DNA of 64,000 bases, taken from contig NZ_CM001240.1 of the NCBI RefSeq assembly GCF_000230835.1, positions 336,001-400,000 of the forward strand, in the 5' to 3' direction. The stretch is from Clostridium sp. DL-VIII. Its GTDB lineage: Bacteria; Bacillota; Clostridia; Clostridiales; Clostridiaceae. Positions 26,504 through 38,100 of this stretch are shown here, piece by piece. Below the pieces are notes generated by a model that was given only the letters and a program-made list of their open reading frames with translations, searched no databases and was not told the DNA's origin. Positions within the stretch are counted from its first letter, which is position 1, and each line of letters starts with the position of its first letter. A program made the translations under genes and the position numbers.

Positions 26504-27880
26504 TTATGCTTCTAAATACTTCTCTCCAACAATAACTACATCACCAGCACCTACTGTTAGTAATAAATCGCCAGAAGTAAGTTTTGATTTTACGTAGCTT
26601 AAGGCTTCATCATGAGAATGAACATTAGTACATACTATTCCTTTTTCTCTTATAGCATCTCCAAGTTCATCTGAAGATATAAGTCCAGTATTTTTTTCAC
26701 GAGCAGCATAAATATCCATTAATATAAGCTCATCTACGTCATTGAAACATTCTGTAAATTCATTAAATAATGCTTTTGTCCTAGTATAAGTATGAGGTTG
26801 AAAAATACAATAAGTTTTATTATGATGAATTTGTTTTGCAGTACTTAAGGTTGCTTTAATTTCAGTAGGGTGATGGGCATAATCATCAATTACAGTAACT
26901 CCGTTTACTTCACCCTTATACTCGAATCTTTTGTGAGCACCTTTGCATTTTGCTAATCCTGCAATTATATTGGAATCAGAAATATTAAAAATAAGAGAAA
27001 CACAAATGGAAGCAAGAGCATTTAAAATATTATGCTTACCTGGCACATTTAAAGAAACAGTAAATAAGTTTTTAGAATCTTTATATACATCAAAAGTAGC
27101 ACAGCCATTATTGTTAAATACAATATTCTTAGCGGTCACATCAGCATCTTCAAATCCATAAGTCATTGTATTGCAGTTTGCTTTTTCTAAAATTTCTTTA
27201 ACTCTAAAGTCGCCAGCGTAACCAACAAGATACCCATCACTTGGAACTAATTTAGAGAATTGAGAGAAGGTATCAGTAATGTCATCTATATCCTTATAGA
27301 AATCTAAGTGATCTGCATCAATATTTAAGATTATACCGATATAAGGGAAAAACTTTAAGAATGAACGTTTATATTCACAAGCTTCAGTTATGAAATACTC
27401 ACTATTACCTATTTTGAAGTTTCCACCAATTTCATCTAGCTCTCCTCCAACTAAGATAGTTGGATCTAAGTCACCAGCTAATGTAATGTGAGAAAGCATA
27501 GATGTACAAGTAGTTTTACCATGAGTACCTGTAACTGCTACGTTATATTTATGGCCTTTCATAATTTGACCTAAGAATTCAGCTCTATCCATTAATTTTA
27601 TATTCTTTTCTTTAGCTTCTAAAAGCTCAGGATTATCAGATGGAATTGCAGCAGTATAAACTACTAAATCTACATTTTTAATGTTGTCTTTATTATGACC
27701 TATGTAAATTTCAGCACCTGAAGACCTTAATTTATCTATAATTGATGAATCCTTAAAATCTGAGCCTGATACCTTAAATCCACTATTTAATAAAACAGCA
27801 GCCAGCCCACTCATACTGATTCCACCAATACCTATGAAATGAATTTTTTTATCTTTATCTTCTATAAAATCGAAAGACAA
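26504..27880 (-). CDS. murC: UDP-N-acetylmuramate-L-alanine ligase
   Basis: An ATP-dependent ligase that adds L-Ala to UDP-MurNAc, the first peptide-stem step of peptidoglycan synthesis, in the cytoplasm. It has 458 residues and three Mur domains: [15 protein letters not shown] for UDP binding, the P-loop [14 protein letters not shown], and [12 protein letters not shown] in the C-terminal domain. It starts with TTG after AAAAGGAG. The gene stands apart from other mur genes, next to a phosphodiesterase and divergent from purR. Confidence 0.96.
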   Translation of the reverse strand: MSFDFIEDKDKKIHFIGIGGISMSGLAAVLLNSGFKVSGSDFKDSSIIDKLRSSGAEIYIGHNKDNIKNVDLVVYTAAIPSDNPELLEAKEKNIKLMDRAEFLGQIMKGHKYNVAVTGTHGKTTCTSMLSHITLAGDLDPTILVGGELDEIGGNFKIGNSEYFITEACEYKRSFLKFFPYIGIILNIDADHLDFYKDIDDITDTFSQFSKLVPSDGYLVGYAGDFRVKEILEKANCNTMTYGFEDADVTAKNIVFNNNGCATFDVYKDSKNLFTVSLNVPGKHNILNALASICVSLIFNISDSNIIAGLAKCKGAHKRFEYKGEVNGVTVIDDYAHHPTEIKATLSTAKQIHHNKTYCIFQPHTYTRTKALFNEFTECFNDVDELILMDIYAAREKNTGLISSDELGDAIREKGIVCTNVHSHDEALSYVKSKLTSGDLLLTVGAGDVVIVGEKYLEA

Positions 27881-28153
27881 ATGATCAACTCCTTTTAATT
27901 AATAAGCATATATTTTTTAATCTTAGTTAAATCTTTAGTTTTATACTTTAAATATAATTATATACATTTTTCTAAAAATCAACCATAGGAAAAAATAAAT
28001 ACATATTATTTTATGCCTATTTAATGATTTTGTGAACAGGTTATAAATATATGAATGAACTTTATGTGTAAAAACATTGATATTAAATTAAATTTAGCAT
28101 AAAATATGAATATTAAAAGGATTTAATATAAAAAAATTCGTGTGGGTGATAAG

Positions 28154-28969
28154 ATGGAAAAATTTACGAGAAACAAAAGGGTAGTTGCTATAACCAAGAT
28201 ATTATTAGAGAATCCTAATAAAATATTAGGATTAAATAAGTTTTCAGAATTGTTAAATGCAGCAAAGTCTACTACAAGTGAAGATATAGTGGTGGTTCGT
28301 GAAGTATTAGAAAGACTTGAAATGGGAAAAGTTGAAACAATTTCTGGAGTGGCAGGAGGAATAAAGTATGTTCCTCAAATTGGAGATGAAGAAAAGAGAG
28401 AGTTCGCATTAGAAATATGTAAACAATTAAGCGATGATGGAAGAGTTATTCCAGGAAATATAATATATATGACTGATTTAATGTATAATCCTAAAATAAT
28501 AAATAAGGCTGGAGTAATGTTATCGTCATGTTTTCAAGGAAAAGATATTGATTATGTAATAACAGTTGAAACTAAAGGAATTCCATTAGCTTATGAAGTA
28601 GCTAGAAATTTAGGAGTACAATTAGTTATTGCAAGAAGAGACAGTCAAGTCACAGAAGGCCCAACAGTTACTATAAATTATGTTTCTGGAAGTGATGGCA
28701 GGCTGCAACAAATGTCACTATCAAAGAAGTCAATGAGATCATCTAGTAAATGTATATTTATAGATGATTTTATGAAAGGCGGGGGAACTGCTGTAGGAAT
28801 TAAAGATCTGTTAAAGGAATTTGATAGTGAGCTAGTAGGAATTGGAGTGCTAGTAGATAATAAACAAATCGAAAAAAAATTCATTGATGAATATGTTTCA
28901 ATTGTAGAATTAAAAGAAGTAGATAAATCAGCAATTATAGGAATACAGCCTTCGAAAACATTTTCTTAA
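28154..28969 (+). CDS. purR: Purine operon repressor PurR (PRT-fold type)
   Basis: A 271-residue Gram-positive PurR: an N-terminal winged-helix DNA-binding domain (about residues 1-75, MEKFTRNKRVVAITKILLEN) joined to a phosphoribosyltransferase-fold domain. The PRPP-binding loop is IDDFMKGGGTAVGI. In Bacillus the protein represses purine genes and PRPP relieves it. I chose the ATG at 28154, five bases behind GGGTGAT; an in-frame GTG four codons upstream overlaps that site. Its place before spoVG-glmU-prs matches Bacillus. Confidence 0.95.
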   Translation: MEKFTRNKRVVAITKILLENPNKILGLNKFSELLNAAKSTTSEDIVVVREVLERLEMGKVETISGVAGGIKYVPQIGDEEKREFALEICKQLSDDGRVIPGNIIYMTDLMYNPKIINKAGVMLSSCFQGKDIDYVITVETKGIPLAYEVARNLGVQLVIARRDSQVTEGPTVTINYVSGSDGRLQQMSLSKKSMRSSSKCIFIDDFMKGGGTAVGIKDLLKEFDSELVGIGVLVDNKQIEKKFIDEYVSIVELKEVDKSAIIGIQPSKTFS

Positions 28970-29172
28970 TTTAGAAATATTGGATTAGATTGAGTTCTAA
29001 TTTATAAAACAACTGACATATTATTTATTGGTTGAGAAAGATTATGCAGTCTGGTAATAAGATTTTTACTATATAAAGTTGTGGGATTAATAGAAATAGT
29101 AATCTTTTAGTATTTATTATTTTATATGTTTATACAAAAAAATAAATTTTATAAGGATTTATCAAATATAAA

Positions 29173-29201
29173 AAAGGAATTTAGTAATTTGTGGAGAATT
29201 T
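29173..29201 (+). promoter_or_regulatory. Sigma-H promoter of spoVG
   Basis: AAAGGAATT (29173-29181), an 11-bp spacer and GGAGAATTT (29193-29201) match the sigma-H consensus RnAGGAwww-N11-12-RnnGAATww at every defined base. It lies about 48 bases before the spoVG start, and Bacillus spoVG is a classic sigma-H gene. Confidence 0.8.
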
Positions 29202-29248
29202 ATATAAATATTAAATATTTTTAAAGCAACTGGGAGGGGTGGAGTAAA

Positions 29249-29524
29249 GTGAAAATAACAGACGTTAGAATTAGAAAAATTGCATCAGAAGGTAAAATGA
29301 AGGGAATAGTTTCTGTTACATTTGATAATGAATTTGTAGTTCACGATATCAAAGTTATAGAAGGACAAGCGGGTTTATTTATTGCTATGCCTAGTAGAAA
29401 AACACCAGATGGAGAATTTAAGGATATAGCTCACCCAATAAATACGGAAGCTAGAGAAAAAATTCAAACTGCAATTTTAGAAGCTTATGAAAAAGCTGTT
29501 TCAGAAGAAGTTGTGGAAGGATAA
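29249..29524 (+). CDS. spoVG: SpoVG RNA/DNA-binding regulator
   Basis: A 91-residue protein of the SpoVG family, small site-specific nucleic-acid-binding regulators involved in sporulation and septation. The family signature is clear: [52 protein letters not shown] and [11 protein letters not shown]. It starts with GTG behind GGGAGGGGTGGAG. It has its own sigma-H promoter and terminator, so it is a one-gene unit ahead of glmU. Confidence 0.97.
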   Translation: MKITDVRIRKIASEGKMKGIVSVTFDNEFVVHDIKVIEGQAGLFIAMPSRKTPDGEFKDIAHPINTEAREKIQTAILEAYEKAVSEEVVEG

Positions 29525-29536
29525 TGAATTTATGAG

Positions 29537-29571
29537 CAAAAGGAAGTTGTATATAACTTCCTTTTGTTTTG
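29537..29571 (+). terminator. Intrinsic terminator after spoVG
   Basis: A 12-bp perfect stem CAAAAGGAAGTT (29537-29548) with 29555-29566 and a following T-run. Confidence 0.9.
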
Positions 29572-29723
29572 TGAAAGAAGATTTTGTAAAGAAATATTAG
29601 GTAGGTTGTATGGTTGAAATACAAGTGGCTTTCCAATATAATTAATTTAGCATGAATATTGAATGAATTATTACTATAAAATAATCGTGTTAGTATAAAT
29701 TTATAAATGAGGTGTTATATATA

Positions 29724-31091
29724 ATGTATAAATGTGCTTTAGTTTTAGCGGCTGGTCAAGGTAAGAGAATAAAGTCAGATTTACCAAAAGTATTGCATAA
29801 AGTATGCGGTAAAGAAATGCTAAAACATGTTATAGATTCAGTAAGAGATTCTGGAATTAATGATATAGATGTAATAATAGGTAAGGGCTCAGAACTTGTT
29901 AAGGAAAGAACTTTAGATAGAAATGTATCATATTCATTACAAGCTGAACAATTAGGGACTGGGCATGCAGTTAAATGTGCAGAAGAATTTTTAAAGGGAA
30001 AGAAAGGAGTAGTCGGTATATTTACAGGAGACACTCCTTTAATAAAGCAGTCAACAATTGAAAGATTATTTGATGAGCATATTGAAAATAAAAATTCAGC
30101 TACTATATTAACTGCAATTGTTGATGACCCAACTGGTTATGGAAGAATTGTAAGAGAAAATAATGAGGTATCAAAAATTGTAGAGCATAAAGATTGTACT
30201 GAAGAAGAACTCAAGATTAACGAGATGAATTCTGGAATATTCTGTTTTGATATTGAATCATTAGTAAATGCATTAGGTAAACTAAATAATAATAATAATC
30301 AAGGTGAATATTATCTTACAGATGCTATAGAAATATTAAAATCTCAAGGGAAAAAAATAGGAGCAGTTGTAACTGAATATGAAGAAACTATTGGAATAAA
30401 TTCAAGAGTTCAATTAGCAGAGGCAGAAGAAATATTAAAAAATAGAATTAATATTAAGCATATGGAAAATGGAGTTACATTGATTGATCCTAAGACAACA
30501 TATATAGGAATTGATGTTGAAATAGGAAAAGATACAATAATATATCCAAATAATATTTTAGAGGGAAATACAAAGATAGGAAGTAATTGTGTAATATATC
30601 AAAACTCAAGAATTGTAAACAGTACTATTGGAGAGGAAGTAGATATCCAAGCTTCAGTTATATTAGAGAGTAATATTGGTGATAATACTACTGTTGGTCC
30701 GTTTGCATATATTAGGCCTGAGACTAAAATAGGGAAGCATGCTAGAATAGGTGATTTTGTAGAAATAAAGAAATCAACAATTGGGGATGGAACTAAGGTA
30801 TCACATTTAACTTATATAGGTGATGCTGAAGTAGGCTCAGAATGCAACTTTGGATGCGGAACAGTAGTTGTAAATTATGATGGTAAAGAGAAACATAAAA
30901 CTATTATAGGAAATCATAGTTTTATAGGCTGTAATACTAATTTAGTTTCACCTGTTACAGTTCAGGATAATACATATATTGCAGCAGGATCTACTATTAC
31001 AGCTGAAGTAAAAGAAGGAGATCTTGCAGTTGCTAGGGCTAAGCAGAGAAATATAAGTGGATGGGTAGAAAAAAAAGGATTAAAGAAGTAA
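29724..31091 (+). CDS. glmU: Bifunctional UDP-N-acetylglucosamine pyrophosphorylase / GlcN-1-P acetyltransferase
   Basis: A 455-residue cytoplasmic enzyme that makes UDP-GlcNAc for cell-wall synthesis. The N-terminal uridyltransferase domain has [30 protein letters not shown] and IFTGDTPL. The C-terminal left-handed beta-helix acetyltransferase has hexapeptide repeats and [34 protein letters not shown]. The ATG at 29724 lies nine bases behind GAGGTG; an in-frame TTG four codons earlier lacks a site. Next to prs, as in Bacillus (gcaD-prs). Confidence 0.96.
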   Translation: MYKCALVLAAGQGKRIKSDLPKVLHKVCGKEMLKHVIDSVRDSGINDIDVIIGKGSELVKERTLDRNVSYSLQAEQLGTGHAVKCAEEFLKGKKGVVGIFTGDTPLIKQSTIERLFDEHIENKNSATILTAIVDDPTGYGRIVRENNEVSKIVEHKDCTEEELKINEMNSGIFCFDIESLVNALGKLNNNNNQGEYYLTDAIEILKSQGKKIGAVVTEYEETIGINSRVQLAEAEEILKNRINIKHMENGVTLIDPKTTYIGIDVEIGKDTIIYPNNILEGNTKIGSNCVIYQNSRIVNSTIGEEVDIQASVILESNIGDNTTVGPFAYIRPETKIGKHARIGDFVEIKKSTIGDGTKVSHLTYIGDAEVGSECNFGCGTVVVNYDGKEKHKTIIGNHSFIGCNTNLVSPVTVQDNTYIAAGSTITAEVKEGDLAVARAKQRNISGWVEKKGLKK

Positions 31092-31138
31092 ATTTTTATT
31101 ACAAATAAGCCAAAATTTTTAAGGGGGTCTTCTTGATT

Positions 31139-32107
31139 ATGATAACTCATGGAAGAAATATAAAAGTATTTACTGGAAATTCCCATGCTAAGTTGGCAAA
31201 AGATATAGCAGATATTCTAGGGGTTCCAGTTGGAGATTCTAAAGTTTCAACTTTCAGTGATGGAGAAATATCTGTTGATATTAATGAAACGGTTAGAGGA
31301 AATGATGTATTTATAGTTCAATCCACTTGTTCACCTGTTAATAATAATTTAATGGAATTACTAATTATGATTGATGCTTTTAAAAGAGCATCAGCAGGTA
31401 GAATAACAGCAGTTATGCCATACTATGGATATGCAAGGCAAGATAGGAAGGCTAAATCAAGAGATCCGATAACTGCTAAGTTGGTTGCAGATTTATTGAC
31501 AGCGGCAGGTGCACATAGAGTTTTAACTATGGATTTACATGCAGCCCAAATTCAAGGATACTTTAACATTCCCGTTGATCATTTACTTGGAGCACCGATA
31601 CTTGCACAGCATTTTATATCAAAAGGATTGGCAGATCAAGATGATGTTGTCGTTGTTTCACCTGATCTTGGAAGTGTGACTAGAGCAAGAAAATTTGCTG
31701 ATAATCTACATTCGCCGATAGCTATTATAGATAAAAGGAGACCAAAAGCAAATGTTTCTGAAATAATGAATATTATCGGTGATATTGCAGGAAAGAGATG
31801 TATACTAATAGATGATATGATTGATACTGCAGGAACTATTGCAAATGCAGCAAATGCACTTAAAGATTTAGGAGCAAAGAATATTTATGCCTGCTGCACT
31901 CATGGAGTGTTATCAGGTCCGGCAATGGATAGGATAAATAGCTCTGCAATTGAAGAGTTAGTATTATTAAATACAATTCCACTAAATAAACAAAATGATA
32001 ATACAAAGATTAAATCGCTTTCAGTTGCACCTCTATTTGCTGAAGCAATAAAGAGGATTTATGATGACCAACCAATAAGTAAATTATTTGAATGTCAAAC
32101 AAAGTAA
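31139..32107 (+). CDS. prs: Ribose-phosphate pyrophosphokinase (PRPP synthetase)
   Basis: A 322-residue enzyme that makes PRPP from ribose-5-phosphate and ATP, feeding purine, pyrimidine, His and Trp synthesis. Motifs are [30 protein letters not shown], the ATP loop [17 protein letters not shown], and the PRPP loop [21 protein letters not shown] lies upstream; either the TTG at 31133 or the ATG at 31139 could be used, and the ATG gives the usual MITHG start. Its product is also the inducer sensed by PurR, encoded nearby. Confidence 0.95.
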   Translation: MITHGRNIKVFTGNSHAKLAKDIADILGVPVGDSKVSTFSDGEISVDINETVRGNDVFIVQSTCSPVNNNLMELLIMIDAFKRASAGRITAVMPYYGYARQDRKAKSRDPITAKLVADLLTAAGAHRVLTMDLHAAQIQGYFNIPVDHLLGAPILAQHFISKGLADQDDVVVVSPDLGSVTRARKFADNLHSPIAIIDKRRPKANVSEIMNIIGDIAGKRCILIDDMIDTAGTIANAANALKDLGAKNIYACCTHGVLSGPAMDRINSSAIEELVLLNTIPLNKQNDNTKIKSLSVAPLFAEAIKRIYDDQPISKLFECQTK

Positions 32108-32150
32108 ATGTAGTCTAATATTTATTTAAGATGACTTAAAAATAAAAAGG

Positions 32151-32199
32151 AATGTATATTTGTTTTGAAATATTAAAACAAATATATATTCTATTTTTT
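32151..32199 (+). terminator. Intrinsic terminator after prs
   Basis: A 16-bp stem with one G-U pair (AATGTATATTTGTTTT, 32151-32166, with 32175-32190) and a T-run. The rest of the 311-base gap to the response regulator (32200-32418) is AT-rich with no other gene seen. Confidence 0.8.
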
Positions 32200-32418
32200 A
32201 TAATATATATTTCTAGATAGCAAGCATTAGGTTATAATAGATCATATTAAAAATTTCAACTGAAATATTATGGTAAAATCCTGATATATAGATTGATTTT
32301 AAATTTTTATATGAAAATAATAATTTGAGTTGATTTCTATTAAAATATAATGAGATATAAATTGTTTATGTTATATTAGGAAATAGATAATATCAATCAG
32401 TTAAGGAGGGAAAAGACT

Positions 32419-33105
32419 ATGGATGGAGCTATAACAAAAGTGTTAATCGTGGACGATGATGAAAACATAAGCGAAGTAATAGATATGTATTTAAAAAGTT
32501 CTGGGTATAATACTAAAGTAGCGTCTAATGGAAAAGAAGCACAGGAATTATATTTGGATTATAACCCCGATATAGTTCTGCTTGATGTAATGATACCTTA
32601 TATGGACGGAATTGATATTTTAAAATGGATAAGAAAACAAAAGGAAACACCTGTTATAATGATTACAGCAAAGGGAGATACCTTTGATAAAGTTTTAGCC
32701 TTAGAAATTGGGGCCGATGATTATATAGTAAAGCCTTTTGAACCTAAAGAGCTATTAGCTAGGGTTAAGGCAGTACTTAGAAGGTATTCATCAGATAATA
32801 TTCATAACGAGATAATAAAATTAAGTGATCTATCAATAGACTCATCTTCCTATAAAGTGATGTATAATGGTGAAGAAGTAAAAATGCCACCAAAAGAATT
32901 TGAATTATTATATTATTTAGCTAATAATAAAAATAAAGTTTTTACAAGAGAACAATTACTTTGTGAAGTTTGGGGATATGATTATCCAGGAGATTCAAGA
33001 ACTGTAGATGTGCATATAAAGAGATTAAGGGAAAAACTAAGCAGCGGAGAACAATGGGAGATACAGACTGTATGGGGTGTTGGATATAAATTTGAGGTGA
33101 ACTAA
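32419..33105 (+). CDS. OmpR/PhoB-family response regulator
   Basis: A 228-residue transcription factor. The receiver domain (about 1-120) has the acidic pocket VDDDEN, the phosphorylation site Asp56 in IVLLDVMIPYMDG, a Thr in MITAK and Lys in IVKPFEPKELLARV. The C-terminal winged-helix domain has PPKEFELLYYLANNKNKVFTR and GYDYPGDSRTVDVHIKRLR. AAGGAGGG precedes the ATG. The partner kinase follows with no gap. The target genes are unknown. Confidence 0.93.
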   Translation: MDGAITKVLIVDDDENISEVIDMYLKSSGYNTKVASNGKEAQELYLDYNPDIVLLDVMIPYMDGIDILKWIRKQKETPVIMITAKGDTFDKVLALEIGADDYIVKPFEPKELLARVKAVLRRYSSDNIHNEIIKLSDLSIDSSSYKVMYNGEEVKMPPKEFELLYYLANNKNKVFTREQLLCEVWGYDYPGDSRTVDVHIKRLREKLSSGEQWEIQTVWGVGYKFEVN

Positions 33106-34524
33106 ATGAAAAGTGGAAGCTTACTTCAAAAATTAATAATGACATTTATAATTATTTTGACCATAGTATTGGTTTTGCTCGCATGGAGTTTATCTATATG
33201 GTTCAGAATAACTTATTTTGATGAAACGAGAACACAATTTGAGCAAGATGGGGAATATATATCTAAAGCAATTAAAATATATAATACTGAAAAAAGTGAT
33301 ATAGAGTTAGATAAGTTAAAGGCTATAATAGATATGGCAAGTGTTGGAGCTAATTCAGATATTATTGTTTCGGATAAATCTGGTGATATATATCTGCATT
33401 CAGAATTTGAAGATAATAAAAACTTAGAGGATAAGCCAAGTATATCTGATAAGGATATGGCTTTGTTAAATGAAGGGAAACCTGTAGAGTATGTTAATGA
33501 CTACTATACATATATATATCCGATAGTAGAAAATGGTGAATATGAGGGGTATATTGCAATGACAGCACCTCTATCTATAATAAGTAAGCAGCTACATAGA
33601 ATATATTTGATTGTATGGATATCTGCATTAGGTGCAATGATATTTGCATCAGTGGTCTTATCTTTAGTTTCTAAGAAAATATTAATAAATCCTCTAGCTG
33701 AAATAAATAATGCAGCAAAAAGATTTGCTAATGGAGAAGTTAATAGGAGAGTTTATTTAGAATCACAAGATGAAATTGGAGAACTTGCAAATTCATTTAA
33801 CATAATGGCTGAATCTTTAGAAAAGGTTGAAAATAATAGACGAGATTTTATATCAAATGTTTCTCATGAGTTAAGATCTCCAATTACGTCTATAAAAGGA
33901 TTTATTGCAGGGATCATAGATGGAGTTATTCCTAAGGACAAGGAAGGATACTATCTGGATATTGTTTATAGTGAAATAAAAAGATTAACGCGGCTAATAA
34001 ATGATTTACTAGACTTATCAGCTATTGAATCTGGTAAGCTAAAATTTGATATGAAAAAGATTGATATTAATGAGCTCGTTAGATTATGTGTTATAAATAA
34101 TGAACAAAATATAAAAGAGAAACATATAACATTGAAAATAGATTTACAAGATGAAAATTGCTATGTTAAAGCTGATGAAGATAGGACAATGCAAGTCATA
34201 ACAAATTTACTCGATAATGCAATTAAATATTGTAGTAGTGATGGATTAATACGTATTAGTACACACTATAAAGGATCAAAGGTTTTTGTACAGATATATA
34301 ATAATGGGCCAAAAATTGCGGAGGATGAAATAAGACATATATGGAATAGGTTTTATAAGTCTGATAAATCTAGAACCAATAAGGTGAGTACTGGACTTGG
34401 TTTACCAATAGTAAGAATGATAATAATGCAGCAAGGTGAAGAAATATGGGTTAAAAATCATCCTAATATAGGTGTCACATTTACATTTTCACTAACAAAA
34501 TATAAGAATAATAGAAATAAATAA
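33106..34524 (+). CDS. Membrane sensor histidine kinase
   Basis: A 472-residue kinase. There is a membrane helix near residues 10-30, an extracellular sensor of about 135 residues, a second helix near 170-190, then a HAMP linker ([20 protein letters not shown]). The HisKA domain holds H254 in [17 protein letters not shown], and the ATPase domain has [20 protein letters not shown] and [12 protein letters not shown]. The start codon follows the regulator's stop directly, so the pair is co-translated. The external signal is unknown; an RR-HK pair at this site is not part of the Bacillus order. Confidence 0.93.
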   Translation: MKSGSLLQKLIMTFIIILTIVLVLLAWSLSIWFRITYFDETRTQFEQDGEYISKAIKIYNTEKSDIELDKLKAIIDMASVGANSDIIVSDKSGDIYLHSEFEDNKNLEDKPSISDKDMALLNEGKPVEYVNDYYTYIYPIVENGEYEGYIAMTAPLSIISKQLHRIYLIVWISALGAMIFASVVLSLVSKKILINPLAEINNAAKRFANGEVNRRVYLESQDEIGELANSFNIMAESLEKVENNRRDFISNVSHELRSPITSIKGFIAGIIDGVIPKDKEGYYLDIVYSEIKRLTRLINDLLDLSAIESGKLKFDMKKIDINELVRLCVINNEQNIKEKHITLKIDLQDENCYVKADEDRTMQVITNLLDNAIKYCSSDGLIRISTHYKGSKVFVQIYNNGPKIAEDEIRHIWNRFYKSDKSRTNKVSTGLGLPIVRMIIMQQGEEIWVKNHPNIGVTFTFSLTKYKNNRNK

Positions 34525-34546
34525 ACCCGCTAAGGAGGAAAAACAT

Positions 34547-35122
34547 ATGTTTTTAATAGTAGGTCTTGGAAATCCAGGAAAAGAGTATGAAGATACAAGA
34601 CATAATATTGGCTTCAAAGTTATTGATAATATTGCTAAGGAGTATAATATTGAAATAAATAGGCAAAAATTTAAAGGAGTATATGGTGAAGGCTTTATAA
34701 ATAATAATAAAGTTATGCTTTTAAAACCAACTACATACATGAATTTAAGTGGCGAAAGCGTAAGAGAAGTAGTAGATTTTTATAATCTTGAAAATAGTGA
34801 AGTTTTAGTTATATATGATGATATTAGTTTAGAAATTGGAAAATTGAGAATAAGAGATAAAGGAAGTGCAGGCGGTCATAACGGGATAAAGAGTATTATA
34901 GCGCATCTTGGAAGTGATATTTTCTCAAGAATAAAGGTGGGCATAGGACAACCTAATGTGGATCTAGTTAAATATGTGCTAGGGAGATTCACAAAGGAGG
35001 AAATGACTATTTTAAGTGAAAGTATAGACGCATCAACAAAAGCGGCAGAAGAAATAATAAGAAGTGACGTTAAGACAGCTATGAATCAATTCAATGGGTT
35101 TAAAGCAAGTACAATAATTTAA
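34547..35122 (+). CDS. pth: Peptidyl-tRNA hydrolase
   Basis: A 191-residue hydrolase (Bacillus spoVC) that frees tRNA from prematurely dropped peptidyl-tRNA. Motifs are [20 protein letters not shown] with catalytic His19, [29 protein letters not shown] and [21 protein letters not shown] precedes the ATG. It is followed 14 bases later by mfd, the same order as in Bacillus. Confidence 0.96.
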   Translation: MFLIVGLGNPGKEYEDTRHNIGFKVIDNIAKEYNIEINRQKFKGVYGEGFINNNKVMLLKPTTYMNLSGESVREVVDFYNLENSEVLVIYDDISLEIGKLRIRDKGSAGGHNGIKSIIAHLGSDIFSRIKVGIGQPNVDLVKYVLGRFTKEEMTILSESIDASTKAAEEIIRSDVKTAMNQFNGFKASTII

Positions 35123-35136
35123 GGAAGGTGCATGGG

Positions 35137-38100
35137 ATGAGATTAAAAGGGTTATTAGAGCCCTTGGAAAGTAGTATAGAATTTCAAAACATAAAGACAG
35201 GTGTTGAAAGTAAAAAATATCCTATTGGTATATACGGTGCATCTGAATCAGGTAAAGGATATATAGTAGGTGGAATGTTCGAGAATATCGATAAATCCAT
35301 GGTAATTATTACGCAAAGCGATATAGAAGCAAAAAACCTTTATGAGGATTTGATATTTTACACTAATGAAGTATATTATTTTCCAATAAGAGAAATGGTT
35401 TTCTATAATATTGATGCTATTTCTGGAGATTTAAGATGGGCAAGATTAAAAGTAATAAATGAAATATTAAATAATAAGAAAAAGAAGATAATAGTAACTT
35501 CAATAGAGGCGTTTGCTTCAAAATATACTCCACATAGATCTTTTTTAGAGTATAGCATGAACTTTAAAGAAGGGGATGAAATTGATCTTACTGAGATTTC
35601 GAAGAAGCTACTTCAATCTGGCTATGAGAGAGTTGAAGCAGTTGAAGGGAAAGGTCAGTTTTCATTAAGAGGAGGAATATTAGATGTTTTTCCAACATGT
35701 TCAACTTATCCATATAGAGTTGAACTTTTTGGCGATGAAATAGAATCAATTAGGACATTTAATACAGAATCTCAGAGAAGTATAGAAAAGGTTAAGAAGA
35801 TAAATATATTCCCAGCTAAAGAAATAATAATATCTGAAGAAATGTTGAAATATGGACGTGACAAACTTCAAGAAGAATTTAATGAAATTGCAGCACAAGA
35901 CAAAGATAGCGAAAGAGTAGAAAAATTAAGAAAAATGTTAAATAAAAATTTAGAAGCTTTAGAGGAAACGTCATCATTTGAAACAATAGATAGTTATTTA
36001 ACATATTTCGTAAAGGAACCAGAAAGCCTTTTTGACTATTTTAAGGATTATTTCTTCATAGTAGACAATGCTCAAAGATGTAAAGGCAAATTAGAATCTA
36101 CTTATTTTGAGTTTGAAGAAAACTTTACAGCTTTTTCTCAGAGAGGAGATATATTTCCCGGGCAAGGAAATTTATTGCTTAATAAAGAAGAAATATTAGA
36201 ATCATTTGAAGATAAAGATATGGCCTTTTTTGAAGCTTTAACTAAAACTAATGATTGGCTTAGACCACATTTAACAGTAAATATGGTTCAAGTGACATTA
36301 AATAATTATCAAGGTCAGCTAGATTTTTTAATTGATGATATATTAAGTAAGAAAAATGCAGGATATAAGACATTGATATTATCTGGAACAAGAGCTAGAG
36401 GGGAACGATTAGTAGGAACGTTAAGAGATAGAGGAATAGAAAGTGTCTATAGAGATGATGTTGATAAAATTGAATATGGAGAAGTAGTAATAACTTTTGG
36501 AAATCAGTTGAAAGGTTTTGAATACCCTGAGTATAAGGTTTGTGTAATATCAGACCGGGAAGTATTTGGAGAAGCAAAGAGAAAACTAAAGGCTAGCAAG
36601 TCAAAGAAAAAGGGTATCTCCAAAATAAAAAGCTTTGCAGAATTAAAACCAGGAGATTATGTAGTTCATGCTAATCATGGAATAGGTGTTTATAAAGGAA
36701 TTAAGCAGATAGATGTTGGCGGACATAAGCGAGATTATCTAGATATAGTTTATGATAAAGGGGACAAATTATATGTTCCTGTAGATCAGCTTGATTTAAT
36801 TCAAAAATACATTGGAAGTGAAGGTAAATCTCCAAAAGTTAATAAGCTTGGAAGTGCCGAATGGCAAAAAGCAAAGGCAAAAGCAAGGAAATCGATTAAT
36901 GAGATAGCTGAAGATTTAGTTAAACTTTATGCAATGAGAAGTACTGTAAAGGGACACAAATTTCCTAAAGATACAGAATGGCAAAAGCAATTTGAAGATG
37001 AGTTCCCATTTGAAGAAACTCCAGATCAATTGACATCTTTAGAGGAAATAAAGCAAGATATGGAGTCAGATAAGCCTATGGACAGACTTTTATGTGGGGA
37101 TGTTGGATATGGTAAAACTGAAGTTGCTTTAAGAGCAGCGTTTAAAGCAGTCATGGATGGAAAGCAAGTTGCAATTTTAGTTCCAACAACTATCTTAGCA
37201 GAACAGCATTATAAAAATATGAAAAACAGATTTTCCGATTTTCCGATAAAAATAGATATGGTTAGCAGATTCAGGACTGCAAAGCAACAAAAAGATATAT
37301 TACAAAAGGTAAAAGAAGGAAATTTGGACATTTTAATAGGAACTCATAGATTAGTATCAAAAGATATTCAATTTAAGGATTTAGGGTTGCTAGTAGTGGA
37401 TGAAGAGCAAAGGTTTGGAGTAAAGCAAAAAGAAAAGATTAAAGGTATTAAAAAAAATGTTGATGTTTTAACATTGAGTGCAACTCCGATTCCTAGAACA
37501 CTTCATATGTCACTGAGTGGGGTTAGAGACATTTCTGTTATTGAAACTCCTCCTGAAGAGAGATATCCAGTTCAGACGTATGTTGTAGAACAAAATGATC
37601 AGCTTATAAGAGATGCTATCCTCAGAGAAATAGGCAGAGATGGTCAAGTTTATTTTGTATATAACAGGGTTGAAGATATTGAAAGAATGGCCAAATACGT
37701 ACAAACGCTGGTTCCAGAAAGTAAAGTAGGTGTTGCTCATGGACAAATGGCAGAAAGACAGCTTGAAAAAGAAATGTATGATTTTATGTCAGGAGAGTAT
37801 AACGTATTAGTTTGTACAACTATAATAGAAACTGGAATGGATATTCAGAATGTAAATACTATAATTATTTATGATGCAGATAAAATGGGATTATCACAAT
37901 TATATCAATTAAGAGGCAGAGTAGGTAGATCTAATAGGATTGCATATGCTTATCTTTTATATACTAAAGATAAAGTTTTGACGGAAGTTGCAGAGAAAAG
38001 ACTTAAGGCATTAAAAGATTTTACTGAATTAGGTTCTGGTTTTAAGATAGCTATGAGGGATTTAGAAATCAGAGGTGCAGGTAATATGATGGGATCATCT

